Source: Liolophura sinensis (Eukaryota; Mollusca; Polyplacophora; Chitonida; Chitonidae). From it: 64,000 nt of DNA. The DNA is taken from positions 14,339,844 to 14,403,843 of the forward strand of contig NC_088296.1 of the NCBI RefSeq assembly GCF_032854445.1. The letters are read 5' to 3'. The position numbers were made by a program, and so were the translations under genes. A model generated the notes under the pieces. The model was not told the DNA's origin. It made no database searches and worked only from the letters and a program-made list of their open reading frames with translations. Position 1 is the first letter of the stretch. Each line of letters begins with the position of its first letter. Shown here piece by piece: positions 1-11,117 of the stretch.

Positions 1-59
1 CCAATCGCGAGTCCTTAGCTTATACTCCATATTATCTCATGTTCTGCTGACACTTTCGA

Positions 60-634
60 TTGGCGGTTGATGCGTATTTGGGTATTTACCCTAACGATTG
101 TGAAACAATAGGCCCTAAGACAGTGTATGCTTCCGAACACAGAAAACGGTTGAAGTGTGCTTACAAATCAGCTTCCGCTGAAGCCTTACAGTCTTCAAAC
201 AGGTACAAAATTAGGTACGACTCCATGGTAGGACAGTCGACTATCCATCCGCATGATCGGGTACTTGTGAAAAATGTTGGGCTGAAATGTAAACATAAAT
301 TAGCCAGGAAGGAATCCCTGCCTACAAGGTCAGGCAGGGGAATGGTAACAAGGTGAGAACCTTGCATAGAAATATGTTCCTTCCCTTTATTTCCCTATAA
401 CAACCTCTTCCTCCCTCTACTAATCACCTTGTGTCTATAGGTCGCGTTCTCAATGACGCGTCGTCGGAGTCCATTCCTGAAAGAGAAACGGAGTCGTCCT
501 CGGGGTCAGGTCAGTCGCCGAAGCGCACTCGTTCCACATTTCCGTTTCAGCCTCACAGGACATCACAGGAGTCTGATGGCCTTAGGCAAGCTACCCGTGT
601 AGGACGGCAGCCATACTGGTTCAATGGAACTTAA
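60..634 (+). pseudogene. Ty3/gypsy polyprotein C-terminal fragment, decayed
   Basis: The first ORF (60-356) reads like the region after the integrase core of Ty3/gypsy polyproteins. It has AYLGIYPND, then a basic helix with YASEHRKRLKCAY, then HPHDRVLVKNVGLKCKHKLA, the integrase C-terminal fold that ends in a 'KHKLA' block in many invertebrate elements. A second ORF (431-634) in another frame is Ser/Glu-rich and ends LRQATRVGRQPYWF, like the basic 'R-S-T-R...P' tail of these polyproteins. The two parts are out of frame and the stretch between them (357-430) has no matching sequence, so this is a broken relic. The upstream integrase core and reverse transcriptase would lie left of the window. 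No LTR could be delimited downstream. The family assignment is from remembered motifs only. Confidence 0.55.
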
Positions 635-1600
635 CTGAACTTAAATATCGGGAAGATATCCTGACTTTTTCCCTGATTAAGATCCTTCTTCAGCTGCTGC
701 ATTTTCTTTACCAGGAACATGGAGACCACACGTTTTTTCTTACCCACCAAACCCAAATATCATATGCAAGCTGATGACAGAAATCAGAAGGTCTTGTTTC
801 CCTATGCTGCAATGTTTCTGCATCAGCAGTTCTATTGTCAGTCATTATCTCTATATGCCTATCCTTTACATGGTTCTTAATGACTAAAGGGTTAAATGAA
901 CTGTTTACAACTCTAAATAGTTGATGTGATTCCTGACTTCAGATGGTGTCCAGAACCACCCACAGGCCAATTCTCCCATGACCCCCACCCCCCACCAGCC
1001 CCAGCCTGAGGCATCCCTCTTAATAACAAGGTCGGGTTATCTGTGACTAATAGGGTTATAGCTTATTTCAATCTTCTGATCCACCATTCCAAATCAGTCC
1101 TTGATTTATCAGACAAAGACAACATTTATCAAATTTACCTTTGTTTAGTTTTAGAACTTTTGTGTTTGGAAATTGCACGTCATAAAACCAAGTACTCTGG
1201 CTACCTCCCTAATTAAGGGGAGACTACTCTTTAGTAACTATTCACAAGCAGCTGTTAGGCTGTTAATTTTACTTTCTTATTAAGAGAGTCCATTTTCACA
1301 ACCATATAATCAACTCTAGCTCAACTGCAGGGATTTTCAGTCTTCAGGATCAGCTGGCAAACAGTAATAGGCATCTTTCAAGTCTGTTGATGCCATGAAG
1401 CATATGGCATCATTAATCTTATTGCTGACCAAACAGTGTCCATTTTGAAATGATTGTATTCCACGATCTTGTTTAAATGCTTTAAGTTTGGCATAACTCT
1501 GTGTGAGCCATCTTTTTTTCTCAATTTGACAGATAAACTAAACTAAAGCAGACTCCGTGTTGACAGTGCCCTGAAAGAGCGAAGGCGTCAAACGATCATT
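635..1600. other. Gene-free AT-rich stretch after the gypsy relic
   Basis: No ORF or repeat could be supported here. There is a short C-rich run near 980-1000. The stretch may include 3' untranslated or LTR sequence of the preceding gypsy relic, but no matching LTR partner is visible. Confidence 0.4.
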
Positions 1601-1609
1601 TTATCCAGA

Positions 1610-2100
1610 TCATCCAGCTTTGCGTTTAAAATTTCCACGTTGATCATTACGACGATATTCCGACATTTTGTCCGCAATCATAGCTATAAGCGACTTTTTA
1701 AGGGCATCTTGTGCATACTTCTGCCGGATGTCATTGGCGCATGCGGGCCTAGCTGTCTTTCGCCAGAGCTCTTCATATACAGAAGGAGAAGACAGGAGAG
1801 CACAATTTTCAGGCCTCAGGTATTCTTCCATTTTCGCAGTCAAGGTTTTGATGGAAAAGTTTGTTACTGGCATCTCTTTCCAATTATTTTAGCCAAATCA
1901 GAATTTTCTGGTGGGCGTGTTTGTTTTCAGAGTTAAAGCGCTCCTCTAACATATTCCCATCTTCTTCAGTTTCAACAAAACTGGACTTGCCTTTTTTGGT
2001 AACTTGCGTTTTTTTTTTCAATAGCATTTCTAAATCGTCAAAATCTCCGTGAGCGTGATCTGATGATTCATTAATATCAGACCTACTGCTAGGTTACTGA
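1610..2100 (-). pseudogene. DIRS-like retroelement ORF1 (gag-like) fragment
   Basis: The minus-strand ORF at 1610-1873 contains KMEEYLRPENCALLSSPSV, then YEELWRK and a helix with KYAQDALKKSLIAMIADKM. This order (E-x-Y-x-RPENC, then a P-x-V-x-x-E-x-W block and an alpha-helical stretch) is what I recall from the gag-like ORF of DIRS-type elements in invertebrates. A second open stretch upstream on the same strand (about 1900-2100), in another frame, is acidic (DINESSDH...DFDDLEMLL) and fits the part that precedes it. A stop or frameshift separates the two, so the gene is broken. No reverse transcriptase or tyrosine recombinase is visible in the window. Confidence 0.4.
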
Positions 2101-2509
2101 AAATTTGGTGAAATTTCTTTTTGAACCAGTAGTATAGGACCTTTTCTTAGCGTAAATTTTCCCAATCTTAAATCAACGGTTTGAAACATAGTTATCCACA
2201 TCTGGCGCAAGGTCCCAGCGTCTGCTATATCGACACCATGTTTTCACATAGGCTCTTGAGTTTTTGATTTTTAGGATCCCCAACCTCTAGGCCTACGTTA
2301 GTTGTGCGGTGATCTAACGAATCACCTAACACTGTATCAGCATCTACAGTGATAGACGGCCATCCATGCTGCGTAGGCCTATATTGTTCATATTTAAGTA
2401 ACAAGAAAATCAGCGACGGCCAGTCGGCACTTCTCGCTGTTACTGCGGCCGTGGGTTGTATCAACCCAACTTTGTGCCCTTTAAAGCTGTTGCACTCCGG
2501 CAATCTAAG

Positions 2510-3700
2510 AACCGAAGGGCGTGGGTGCTACACCTAAGATAATTCTTAATAATTGGCACCCAGATGGAATATCATTAGAGCGTACACGCATTGACTCTAG
2601 TTGTAAAACTGTCTTAGTTTAAGTTTGGTATGTAAGTAATATATTAAACGGTTCGTCCAGCTCGTATATTTAGCGTATTTGTAGTGAAACGAAAGTCAGT
2701 ATATAATGAAATATCCAGGGACATTATACCCGCTTTGCTGTTTCAAGAGTGAGTGAAATCCAGAACTGTAATGTAAATGAGAAGCCAGTGAGTCACTGAT
2801 CGAGCACAAGAATGGAAATCCTTATTTGTATGAATTTTCAATGCATACATACAATTTCAGAAGAAAAAAAGCACTTGTATGTATTGAACATTTAAACTCA
2901 CAAATTGCATCAGGTAATAACATTTAGAAGAGAACATGGACGCTTACATTACCAGAGTCTTGTTTCTTACCTGTAGATGCGAATATGAAGGCAATCTGTG
3001 CTCGATTTTATAACTGCACGTTGTAGCAACGTAGTACAACTCAGTACAAGTAAGGACAAGTCTCGACTGGTAAAAGCTACCAGGGCGTCTAACAATGCTT
3101 TGTTTGCCTGACTTCCCAGTTCATCCGGGTGACCCTATGTTCGTCAAGACGTTTATAAGGCATATTAAAAGAGAAAAAGGTATGTCTTTAAAAACGTAAT
3201 AATGTCCAATTAATGCAAATAATTTACAACAATCAAAAATGTATGTATTCTAAATAACAAAGCTAAAACCATAGTCTATACATATACTAAACTATATATA
3301 ATAGGTACAATGTTAATCTGGACACATATCCAAAGAACATTCTGTTCATTTGATTGGTTAGAATGCGAAACATACGAGACCCGAACATGACGGGACTCTG
3401 TGAGGACATTAGTTTCAATATACCCCCGGAGTGAAAATGTAGACAAAAAGGGAGACAGCTTTGCTTGAGCAAACATAAGTTTTTGTCATTTGCTTTGATC
3501 AGGACACAGACCCCCATTACAACTTCCGTTTTTCGGGAATTTAAATCTGTGTATTTAAGGGTGCTAAGTCTTTTTTGGCTGCCAGCTTGCCATTTTCGGT
3601 GTACAGGTGCATGGTTGGTATGAAAATGCTGGACGTCTCAAAAATGCTCTTTATGCTTCGCCTCGGAAAATATTATCGACCTCAGCCAAATATCTACATA
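2510..3700. other. Gene-free AT-rich stretch
   Basis: Only short shadow ORFs occur here. I see no splice-supported exon and no recognisable element. Confidence 0.4.
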
Positions 3701-3715
3701 TAACTAATAATATCA

Positions 3716-3852
3716 GATATACAGTATTAGTCTATACGTATATTAAGACATAAAAGATATACAATATTTGTCTATACATATATTATGACACATAAGATGA
3801 ACAATACTAGTTTATACATATTATAAGACATATAATATGTACAGTATTAGAG
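3716..3852. repeat. ~40-bp AT-rich tandem repeat, about 3.4 units
   Basis: Successive diverged units follow the pattern atatacagtattagtctata, cgtatattaagacata. The repeat of 'acaataTTTGTCTATACATA' and 'acaatacTAGTTTATACATA' marks the period of about 40 bp. It is non-coding. Confidence 0.6.
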
Positions 3853-4778
3853 TGTATATTAATCACTATGCTACCTCTACGCCATGAAAACCAACCACTT
3901 TTCCATACATTGTTATTTATTGTTACTGAACAGGTCTGGTATAAACTCTATTTTGTCAGAATTATGTACAAAGCATATGAAGATGCTCACATCATTAGGA
4001 AATTTACTGTGACCCTAACACACGATAGATCCCGACAATGAAGCTGCTAACACGATGCCATGTCTACAGATAATATAAAAAATTATGTTAATTAGCTCAT
4101 TAATTGTACTATAAATAAAAATCCACTGAATAACGACGTTATCTGTCAAATTAAAAAACAACCCTAAGCAAATTGCCTGGTTTATATGATTGGACCACTG
4201 TTGGTCTTGACGACAAATACTGCTTGAGACAAAAAAAGCAAACCATAAATGCCGTGTACCGGAAGTTAAGACTTACTGGTAGTAAATATTCTCCAGCTGG
4301 AAGCTGTTCTACCCCATTGTTAGGTGACTACCGCATGAACTGATGAACAGAGAGAACGTTCCAAGTGTCATCGAGTTTGTCACGCAACACGTGTTCCTCC
4401 TCAAATAATACGCCGCCTTGCTGTCTATTATAGGAATTTCAACGTGATTACGTGATAGACTTGTTTTCATACTCTAGATATGCGAAGTATAGAAATTACC
4501 TCGCAACGATATGAAACGACTTCATTCATAGGCAGCTTTAAAATATCTAGGTCAGCTGTTGAGTTTGCCCATAATTGGTCCTAAAATTCATAACAGGTGA
4601 CAGAGATAATGACAGCATGCAATATGCAGCTTTCTATCATTTCTGCTTTACTTTTGAGGATTGGATAGATTTTAACACATTAGTCCTGGTGACCCGATAC
4701 CCCGAAATCATGGTTTTGTTTTATATTGAGTTAGTCAACAAGCACCGCTACCGATATGTTAAACCCTTTCACAAGGAA

Positions 4779-5673
4779 CTGAAAGGTGTAAACTGTTTGC
4801 ATTCTTCACTTTGTGGCTTGGCTATATTCAAGGTGAAGCAGATTGGAACATGCCGGTTCTCATCGTTGTTTTCGCCTATCTCGAAAAAACGTAATGTCCT
4901 GAAAACCATCAGCACTTGCCAAGAGATAATCTACCACACTTTCCCCATTTGACTGGAAGTTTGTACATTTACCGCTATTTTCGCCATTTCGACCGTTTAC
5001 TATTCTCATTTCGTTTTCTTTACAGAACTCTAAAAGTTTTCTTCCTTGTGAGTTAAGCTCAGCGTTGTCGTCTGTTCTTCTTTCGCCATTTTTTTTCAGT
5101 CGATAAAGTATCAGATTCATCACTAGTCCTAGCATTTAAGTCTCCACATATGAACACCTTACCGTTCCGTCCACATTTACGCGTAGCAGGCGCTAAAGTA
5201 TCCTTCATGTAATCCTTCGCACGCTGGTAACTAACGTAAAACTTAGAATCTTCGTGTGGTAGGTACAATGAACAGATATACACGTCTTTATTTAAACTGA
5301 AATTTTCTTTAATAAATCTAATCCGTAGTATACCTGTTTGCGTTTCTTTGCGTATTACTATTTTCCCATTCAGAGATTTTCTATAGATTAACGACACGCC
5401 ATAGTAATAACGTGTAGCTCCATACGGTTTATACCCAGAAACATGTGCTGCCTCAAACCCCTCTAACCTGTGACTAATACATTTGTCCGCGTCTGCAATA
5501 TTCCTCTCTCCCAGATTGGTTTCGGACAAAAAATTAACATCGTGGCGTTTTATCATGTCGATAAAGTCATCATCTTTTAATGTTGGTCTGAGACCATTAA
5601 TGTTCCACACCATAAAACGTAACTTTCCATCGTCTGTATGGTTTTTTGCGCACAGATCTGTAGGATGAGGCAT
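4779..5673 (-). pseudogene. LINE-type AP-endonuclease (EEP) domain, frameshifted
   Basis: Reading starts at an ATG ending at 5673, and the 204-aa ORF carries the order expected of an exonuclease-endonuclease-phosphatase domain. This is FMVWNINGLRP near residue 20, SETNLG near residue 50, VSLIYR near 95, YICSLYLPH near 130 and CGDLNARTSD near 180. These hold the metal and catalytic Asn, Glu, Asp and Asn. The frame is lost at a T homopolymer near 5090. The other frame continues with KLLEFCKENEMRIVNGR and GESVVDYLLAS. A second break lies near an A run at about 4870, after which NRHVPICFTLNI holds the final His. The usual Ser-Asp before that His is absent. Such domains nick the target DNA for non-LTR retrotransposons and some Helentrons. 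No reverse transcriptase follows, so the gene is at least truncated. Confidence 0.75.
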
Positions 5674-5679
5674 TTGTTC

Positions 5680-6210
5680 TTAGCTTTCTTTGTTATAGAA
5701 TTCATTCATTTTTCGCATGACCATTTCGCTAACTCTGCAATAGGTAAAGGTGACCATTATCTGTCTTTGATCTTCGAGGTCTTCATGTCCAAGCATCTGG
5801 ACATCTGTTTTAGACACGTCACTGTCAATATCCATTCCTAAACCTGTCTGGCAGTATTTTAAAAAGTGTTTCTTCTCAAAGAAATGCGTCGAATACTTCG
5901 CACTATATGTTTGAAAGATTTCGTAGAATATAAAAGTGTTTTTGTTTCTCAACTTCAAATAGCTTAACACATCGCATATCATTTTTTCAGCCCAATTAAA
6001 ATATACTTCTATTTGCTTAATGTCATATTTGCCATGAATTGCCTTTTGCATTTCTTTGTGACATTGTTTCTCAAATCATTAATTTCCCTTTTTATAATGT
6101 CGTCAATGTCACGAATATCTCGGACTGGAGTGTCATCTTGTGAATATCGATATGCCATCCTGTCCACATTTAACAAAAATAACGATCGAGTGGTAGCTGG
6201 AAACAGTAGT
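5680..6210 (-). pseudogene. Unidentified ORF upstream of the endonuclease
   Basis: A 123-aa minus-strand frame (5680-6051) ends seven bases before the endonuclease start codon. It is rich in aromatic and charged residues (IEVYFNWAEKMICDVL, FFEKKHFLKYCQTG, DVQMLGHEDLEDQRQIM). Upstream, in a different frame, 6055-6170 reads DRMAYRYSQDDTPVRDIRDI then DDIIKREINDLRNN. This looks like the N-terminal part of the same protein after a frameshift near 6050. I do not recognise the family. Its position between the decapeptide array and the endonuclease suggests it is ORF1, or a linker region, of the same element. Confidence 0.4.
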
Positions 6211-6231
6211 CGGTGATTTGGTACATGTGCT

Positions 6232-7600
6232 TCCTAAAGATACAGCTTTTGATTTCACCTAAAGATCTGTCGCAGATATATTTGTTCCTCTTGAAGACCA
6301 GACACAGTTTGCTTTTCCCGATGGTGCAACTCAGCTTTTTGTTTCTCTGGGAAGATTTTTTTGCTGATGTTGGTTCCTCCTGAAGATCTTGCACAACTTT
6401 AGGATCCTCCAGAAAATATAGGACAGTTTTTTGTTCCTTCTGAAGATCTTTGACAGCTTTTGGTTCTTTCTGAAGATCTGAGACAGCTTTTGGTTCCTTC
6501 TGAAGATCTGAGATAAGTTCAGGCTCCTCCAGAAGATCATCTAGCACAGTATTTTCTTCCTCCCACAGGTTAGATACAGCTTTTGGTTCCTTCTAAGGAT
6601 CTGAGATAAGTTCAGGCTCTTCCAGAAGATCATCTAGATACAACTTTTGGTTCCTTCTGAAGATCTGAGACAAGTTCAGGTTCCTCCAGAAGATCATCTA
6701 GTACAGTATTTTCTTCCTCCTACAGGTCAGATACAGCTTTTGGTTCCTTCTGAAGATCTGAGACAAGTTCAGGCTCCTCCATAAGATCATCTAGATCCAG
6801 CTTTTGGTTCTTTCTGAAGATCTGAGACAGCTTTTGGTTCCTTCTGAAGATCTGAGACAGCTTTTGGTTCCTTCTGAAGATCTGAGAAAACTTTTGTTTC
6901 CTTCTGAAGATCTGAGACAGTTTTTGGTTCCTTCTGAATATCTGAGTCAGCTTCTGGTTCCTTCTGAAGATCTGAGACAAGTTCAGGCTTCTCCCAGAAG
7001 ATCATCTAGCACAGTATTTTCTTCCTCCCACAGGTCAGAGACAGCTTTTGGTTCCTTCTGAAGATCTGAAACAGCTTTTGGTTCCTTCTGAAGATCTGAG
7101 ACAAGTTCAAGCTCCTCCAGAAGATCATCTAACACAGTATTTTCTTCCTCCTACAGGCCAGATACAACTTTTGGTTACTTCTGATCTGAGACAGCTTTTG
7201 GTTCCTTCTGAAGATCTGAGACAGCTTTTGGTTCCTTCTGAAGATTAGAGACAGCTTTTGTTTCCTTCTGAAGATCTGAAACAGCTTTTGGTTCCTTCTG
7301 AAGATCTGAGACAAGTTCAGGCTCCTCCAGAAGATAATCTAACACAGTATGTTCTTCCTCCTACAGGTCAGATACAGCTTTTGGTTCCTTCTGAAGATCT
7401 TTGACAGCTTTTGGTTCCTTCTGAAGATCTGAGACAGCTTTTGGTTCCTTCTGAAGATCTGAGACAAGTTCAGGCTCCTCCAGAAGATCATCTAACACAG
7501 TATTTTCTTCCTCCTACAGGTCAGATACAGCTTTTGGTTCATTCTGAAGACCTGGCACAGCTTTAATTCCTCCTGAAAATCTGACAGATTCTGCACATGT
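6232..7600 (-). repeat. 30-bp minisatellite encoding a decapeptide repeat (left array)
   Basis: The plus-strand unit is gacagcttttggttccttct followed by gaagatctga (30 bp), repeated with point changes. A longer higher-order pattern inserts ctcctccagaagatcatct and cagtattttcttcctcc every ~90-270 bp (about 6520, 6613, 6680, 6770, 6990, 7110, 7320 and 7470). On the minus strand each unit encodes KAVSDLQKEP, which would form an amphipathic charged helix. The higher-order segment encodes EEENTVLDDLLEEPEL, also in decapeptide step. It is preceded by TAG in most copies and by TGG in some (e.g. near 6565 and 7030). Because 30 is a multiple of 3, long open frames would appear even without selection. 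Confidence 0.85.
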
Positions 7601-7828
7601 TTAAGCCTAAGATATGTGCCCCTATACGCTCATGAATTTGAAATTGATGAGAAAGACTCGCTGATCACCAAGTGCGATGTTTCTATGAAAATAAAAACAG
7701 ATTTTATTATTAGCTTAAGTGTTTGCCTGGCAGGATGAAAGTCAAAACGCCAAGGAGTTGAGTCCATGCGAAACGAATAACCAAATAATTATTGTAACAG
7801 GTTATTATATAAGCGTTGTCTACCTCTG

Positions 7829-7943
7829 GGCTGGAAGGAATTTCCCTTCTAGTGGTAGAGGAGTGAATTCCAAACTAGTGATCGCTGTTTCAAATCCAGT
7901 TGGCGCGTCAACCACTAGACGAAAGAAAAATTCCCCCCAGCAT
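7829..7943. repeat. tRNA-like segment folded into an imperfect hairpin at the unit end
   Basis: gctggaaggaattt...tctagtggtagagg (7829-7862) is answered by the near-complement aaccactagacgaaagaaaa...ccagc (7909-7943), giving a hairpin of about 115 bp. The left arm also looks like a tRNA D-arm or box A, with gtttcaaatcc downstream resembling a degenerate box B. The equivalent sequence at 37668-37745 (minus) is better preserved: tagtctagtggtagaggcg, later ggttccaatcc. It is probably the head of a tRNA-derived SINE or a former tRNA. Confidence 0.45.
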
Positions 7944-7989
7944 GAAGGTTGGCAGTGCATGTATATCACCCTGTTTAATTATGGCTGAT

Positions 7990-8085
7990 CTACAAGCCAG
8001 GCACAGGCACATTTGCCAGCCAGTTACAGACAGATAGCTAATATTATCGAGTTAGACAGATCAACCAGCGAGGTACAGGCAGATC
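7990..8085 (+). repeat. Degenerate ~23-bp repeat (gatctaccagccagttacagaca type), small block
   Basis: Units such as gatctacaagccaggcacag, tttgccagccagttacagac and gatcaaccagcgaggtacag follow each other. The same motif reappears more diverged at 9240-9790. Confidence 0.5.
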
Positions 8086-8429
8086 GAAGATTCCATTTAG
8101 ATATGTATTTGCCACCGAATGATTAATGTCACTTCTCCTCCATGATGATTAGCATATCGGATTGGAGACTTTAGAATCTAGGACTTTGATCAATACTAAA
8201 ATGACTCATGTTATGTACTCATATTGTTAGAAAGAGCAGATTGTATAGTATCTGTCTTCCTCATATTAATATTTAATATAACATCATTTTATGGAAATTA
8301 CGGGGTTTATCTTTACTCATGCATAATGTTAACCATGTTTCTGTTAGTAAATTATAGGTGGGGCGTAGTAAGAGGCGAACGCTGTACTATGCACGTCAGC
8401 CAATCAAAACGTAGGATTTTTGTAGTTCC

Positions 8430-8711
8430 TTGCCTTCACGCTATGAAAAGGGCATCGATCATGGCGTCTGGCATGTCGAAGAAAAAGACAAGATCATAGG
8501 CAAAGCCATTGGCAAAGGGAAGATGAAGATCATGACAGCCTCAAAGGATAAGTTAGATGGTATTACAGATTCTTTCGATCCCGCGGAAGATATTCTTGAT
8601 CTGGTGGAAGATCAGCAATGTTCCTTGTGTTACGGTGGGCGGATTAAACATGGTACTGAAGGGACTGGGACTATTTCTCCCGTATTAAACTTTACATGTG
8701 GATTACGTTAG
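8430..8711 (+). CDS. Unrecognised small ORF, 93 aa
   Basis: The frame reads a Lys/Gly/Met-rich start (VEEKDKIIGKAIGKGKMKIM), an acidic middle (FDPAEDILDLVED) and a short CSLCYGG motif near residue 67 that could be half of a zinc site. An alternative start in another frame at 8461 gives only a short peptide. I found no splice site that clearly extends it and no family match. It could be an exon, a transposon ORF fragment, or chance. Confidence 0.2.
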   Translation: MPSRYEKGIDHGVWHVEEKDKIIGKAIGKGKMKIMTASKDKLDGITDSFDPAEDILDLVEDQQCSLCYGGRIKHGTEGTGTISPVLNFTCGLR

Positions 8712-9239
8712 GTAGAAATTGAAGCACACCTATCTGTCGTAATATCTTTAAACTTCTGAAGACTGTTTTCGTTCTATGGCCGTGTCAACAAACGCATTTT
8801 TACGTTATTCCCCTTAAAATTTGCTCTCACAAACAGTATAGTCTATTGTGATAGAATAATTGAGGATTTTACTGTTTCTATTATCCTGTTCTTCCTGATT
8901 CACAAAGGTCGTAAGATTGGGGTTTCCTCCAAGAGTTATATTGGAACGATTCAGACTGGAACTATAATGTAATGTTATAAATCGAATAACTGCCTCAAAT
9001 AGTTCACTGGACCATCAAGAGTTAATCCATTTTTCTGTAGTGGTGTCTCCCAAAATACCCGAGGTCAGTATCGGTCCCAACAGAAAAAGAATTTTACATC
9101 GGAGCCGATAAAGATTAACTGGTGATAAACAGAGCAAAGATTTTATCCTCGAATCCCTAGAGATCAAAAGAACGGTTTTAAAAATATGCATCTATGCAAA
9201 GCAAAAGCCTAATTGGTTCTTTTTTTTTAGCAAGTGCGT

Positions 9240-9790
9240 GATTTTTAATGATTACAGACAGATCTACTGGTCGGCTACAAACATATTCATCAGCCTGTTG
9301 TAGAGGAGTGTGGGCCTACCAGACAGTTACGTACTGACAATGTGATACATGGCAAATCATCCTACATCACCGGTGAAACATGACCTCTGTTATCTCAGAC
9401 AGGGCTTCATTCAAACTGTTCATGTAAATGCATAAATAGTAGCAAATTGCACAACCGTGCCCACATTTAACCTTAACGTTTAGCATACATGTATGATAAC
9501 ATTAAAGCAATCCACCAGCCCGTTACAGACAAATGCCCCGGTTAGTTTCATACAAATTTACCACATATTTACAGACAGACCCATTTGTCGGACATTTACA
9601 GACACACTACAGACTGATTTACAAGTCAGTTATAGACCGTCCGATCTACCTGTCAGACACAAACTAATCCATAATACAATTAAACAGATATCTGTGCAAA
9701 GATAACAGACATCCATAATCATACTAACCTATAAGACCTTTACAAACGTAATGGTCTAACAGTACGTTACAGACTGATTTACCAACAGGT
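9240..9790 (+). repeat. Degenerate 'ttacagacagatctacc' tandem repeats
   Basis: Repeated motifs such as cagacagatctactggtcgg, cgttacagacaaatgccccg, tttacagacagacccatttg, ctacagactgatttacaagt and cgttacagactgatttacca have irregular 20-40 bp spacing. Same family as 7990-8085. The stretch is interrupted around 9360-9440 by another dispersed repeat (see 47400-47560). Confidence 0.5.
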
Positions 9791-9799
9791 CTTTTTTGA

Positions 9800-11100
9800 T
9801 TTGACGATGGGTCCATCATTTACACCTCTCCTGGGAAATGGTACTGTGTTTGCCCTTCTACAACAGTCACAATGTTGTAGTGATGATTATGATTATGCTA
9901 GTATTTTTTTATATGCTGTTTAAAAAGTGCAAGCTGAATGTGGTGGTATGGCATTCTACTATGCAAAAGTTAGGGATATATATGTTTAAGGCTGAAGATG
10001 ATAAATTTACTACATAAATAGTAAGGAAAAGCAATGCGCTCGTGTAACCTATAACAGGCCTCTACGCGGAGAGGTTTGAAATGAGGTCAGACGTTATGTT
10101 TATGCAACTGTACTACATGGGGCTTGAAATAAGTCATAACGACCTGCATCAGACTGCAGCCAGTCAATACATACGATACTGAGAACTGGAGAGACCTTTG
10201 CAGGCTGCGGGACCAGTCAGCAATAAATATACCATCTGTTTAAGAACTCAAATTGACTCACGGACTGCGAGTTCGGACTATAGACTTGGATGTCACTCCT
10301 GAAAAATCGTCTCTGGTTCTCTGTGTCACTGAAAATTGCTGACGGCTTCTCTCCCACATGTTACAAGACTCATTTCTTTGTTTGCATTTATTATTAATTC
10401 TCTTGACACATTCCTTTGAAAACGGCTCACCGAGGATCATAAAGCTGTCTTCAACTTAAGTCAGGCAATGTTTTCACTTCCAAACAGTTCACCGTGCTAA
10501 AATTATAATTCAGGTACACGGTTTTTACTTGTCTTCGGTTTTTGTATGCGTTTCGTATATAAGTTCTGGAGAAGATTGAGTCTAAGGAGGCTAAAAAGAC
10601 TTTGTGATCCTGGGCCTAGGGCTATAGATTGTTATGGAAACGGAGCTTACGAGTGTCGACATAGAACATCCATTCCTTTTTTGGAAGACGTCTACAAATT
10701 TAGGATTACGCTTTGTCCAGATATACCGCTAGACTTTATAATGGACATATGTGGTGCTAGATGGTGTGACCGAACACTCTGTTTTCACGCCGCCATAGCT
10801 TCTGGATTATTGTCCTAAAATGTGAAAATCTGGCGGAAATTGAGGCCACTATTGACAAGGAATACTAACATTAATTGTTAAGTTAATACGTTATTTAAGG
10901 CCGAGAGAAAACAATACAAAATTGCTTCGTGCGTTTATATATTTGTTGAATAGAATTTAAATCTTGTCAACTTCAGATAGCAATTAAAAAACATCATGAA
11001 ATAATCGTTACCTTTCTTTAAATCGAGCCCACCCCAGTGAATTGTCCACAATAGCTAAGTCATCTTAATAATCCTTAGTTAGAGAACATAGAATTTACAT
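9800..11100. other. Gene-poor stretch
   Basis: A 90-aa plus ORF at 10546-10818 has no recognisable domain and no clear splice context. Around 10310-10350 there is a short match (cactgaaaattgctgacggc) to the ~270 bp repeat that recurs at 28.3, 35.3, 42.9 and 50.0 kb. Nothing else is supported. Confidence 0.35.
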
Positions 11101-11117
11101 CACACCAAGACCAGGCA

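Larger units (their letters stand above)
4333..7899 (-). mobile_element. Composite repeat unit, left copy (endonuclease ORFs plus decapeptide minisatellite)
   Basis: Both flanks of this segment recur, inverted, at 37675-40091. The left flank 4333-4765 matches 39560-40091 (for example a shared cgtattatttgaggagg / cgtattatttggggagg and the run gaatgaagtcgtttcatatc). The right flank 7600-7899 matches 37675-38020 (shared 'catgagcgtataggggcaca' and 'ataataattgtaac'-type sequence). Read on the minus strand the order is: tRNA-like end, 30-bp repeat array, a 123-aa ORF, the endonuclease ORF, then the terminal ~430 bp. The right copy lacks the ~1.45 kb (about 4770-6220) with the ORFs. The unit is therefore mobile or duplicated as a block. 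No reverse transcriptase is visible, so the mobilisation mechanism is unknown. Candidates are a non-LTR or a Helentron-type element. Confidence 0.6.

Noticed and set aside
6720..7600. CRISPR-like direct repeats
   Set aside because: The repeats are contiguous minisatellite units without unique spacers, in a eukaryotic genome.
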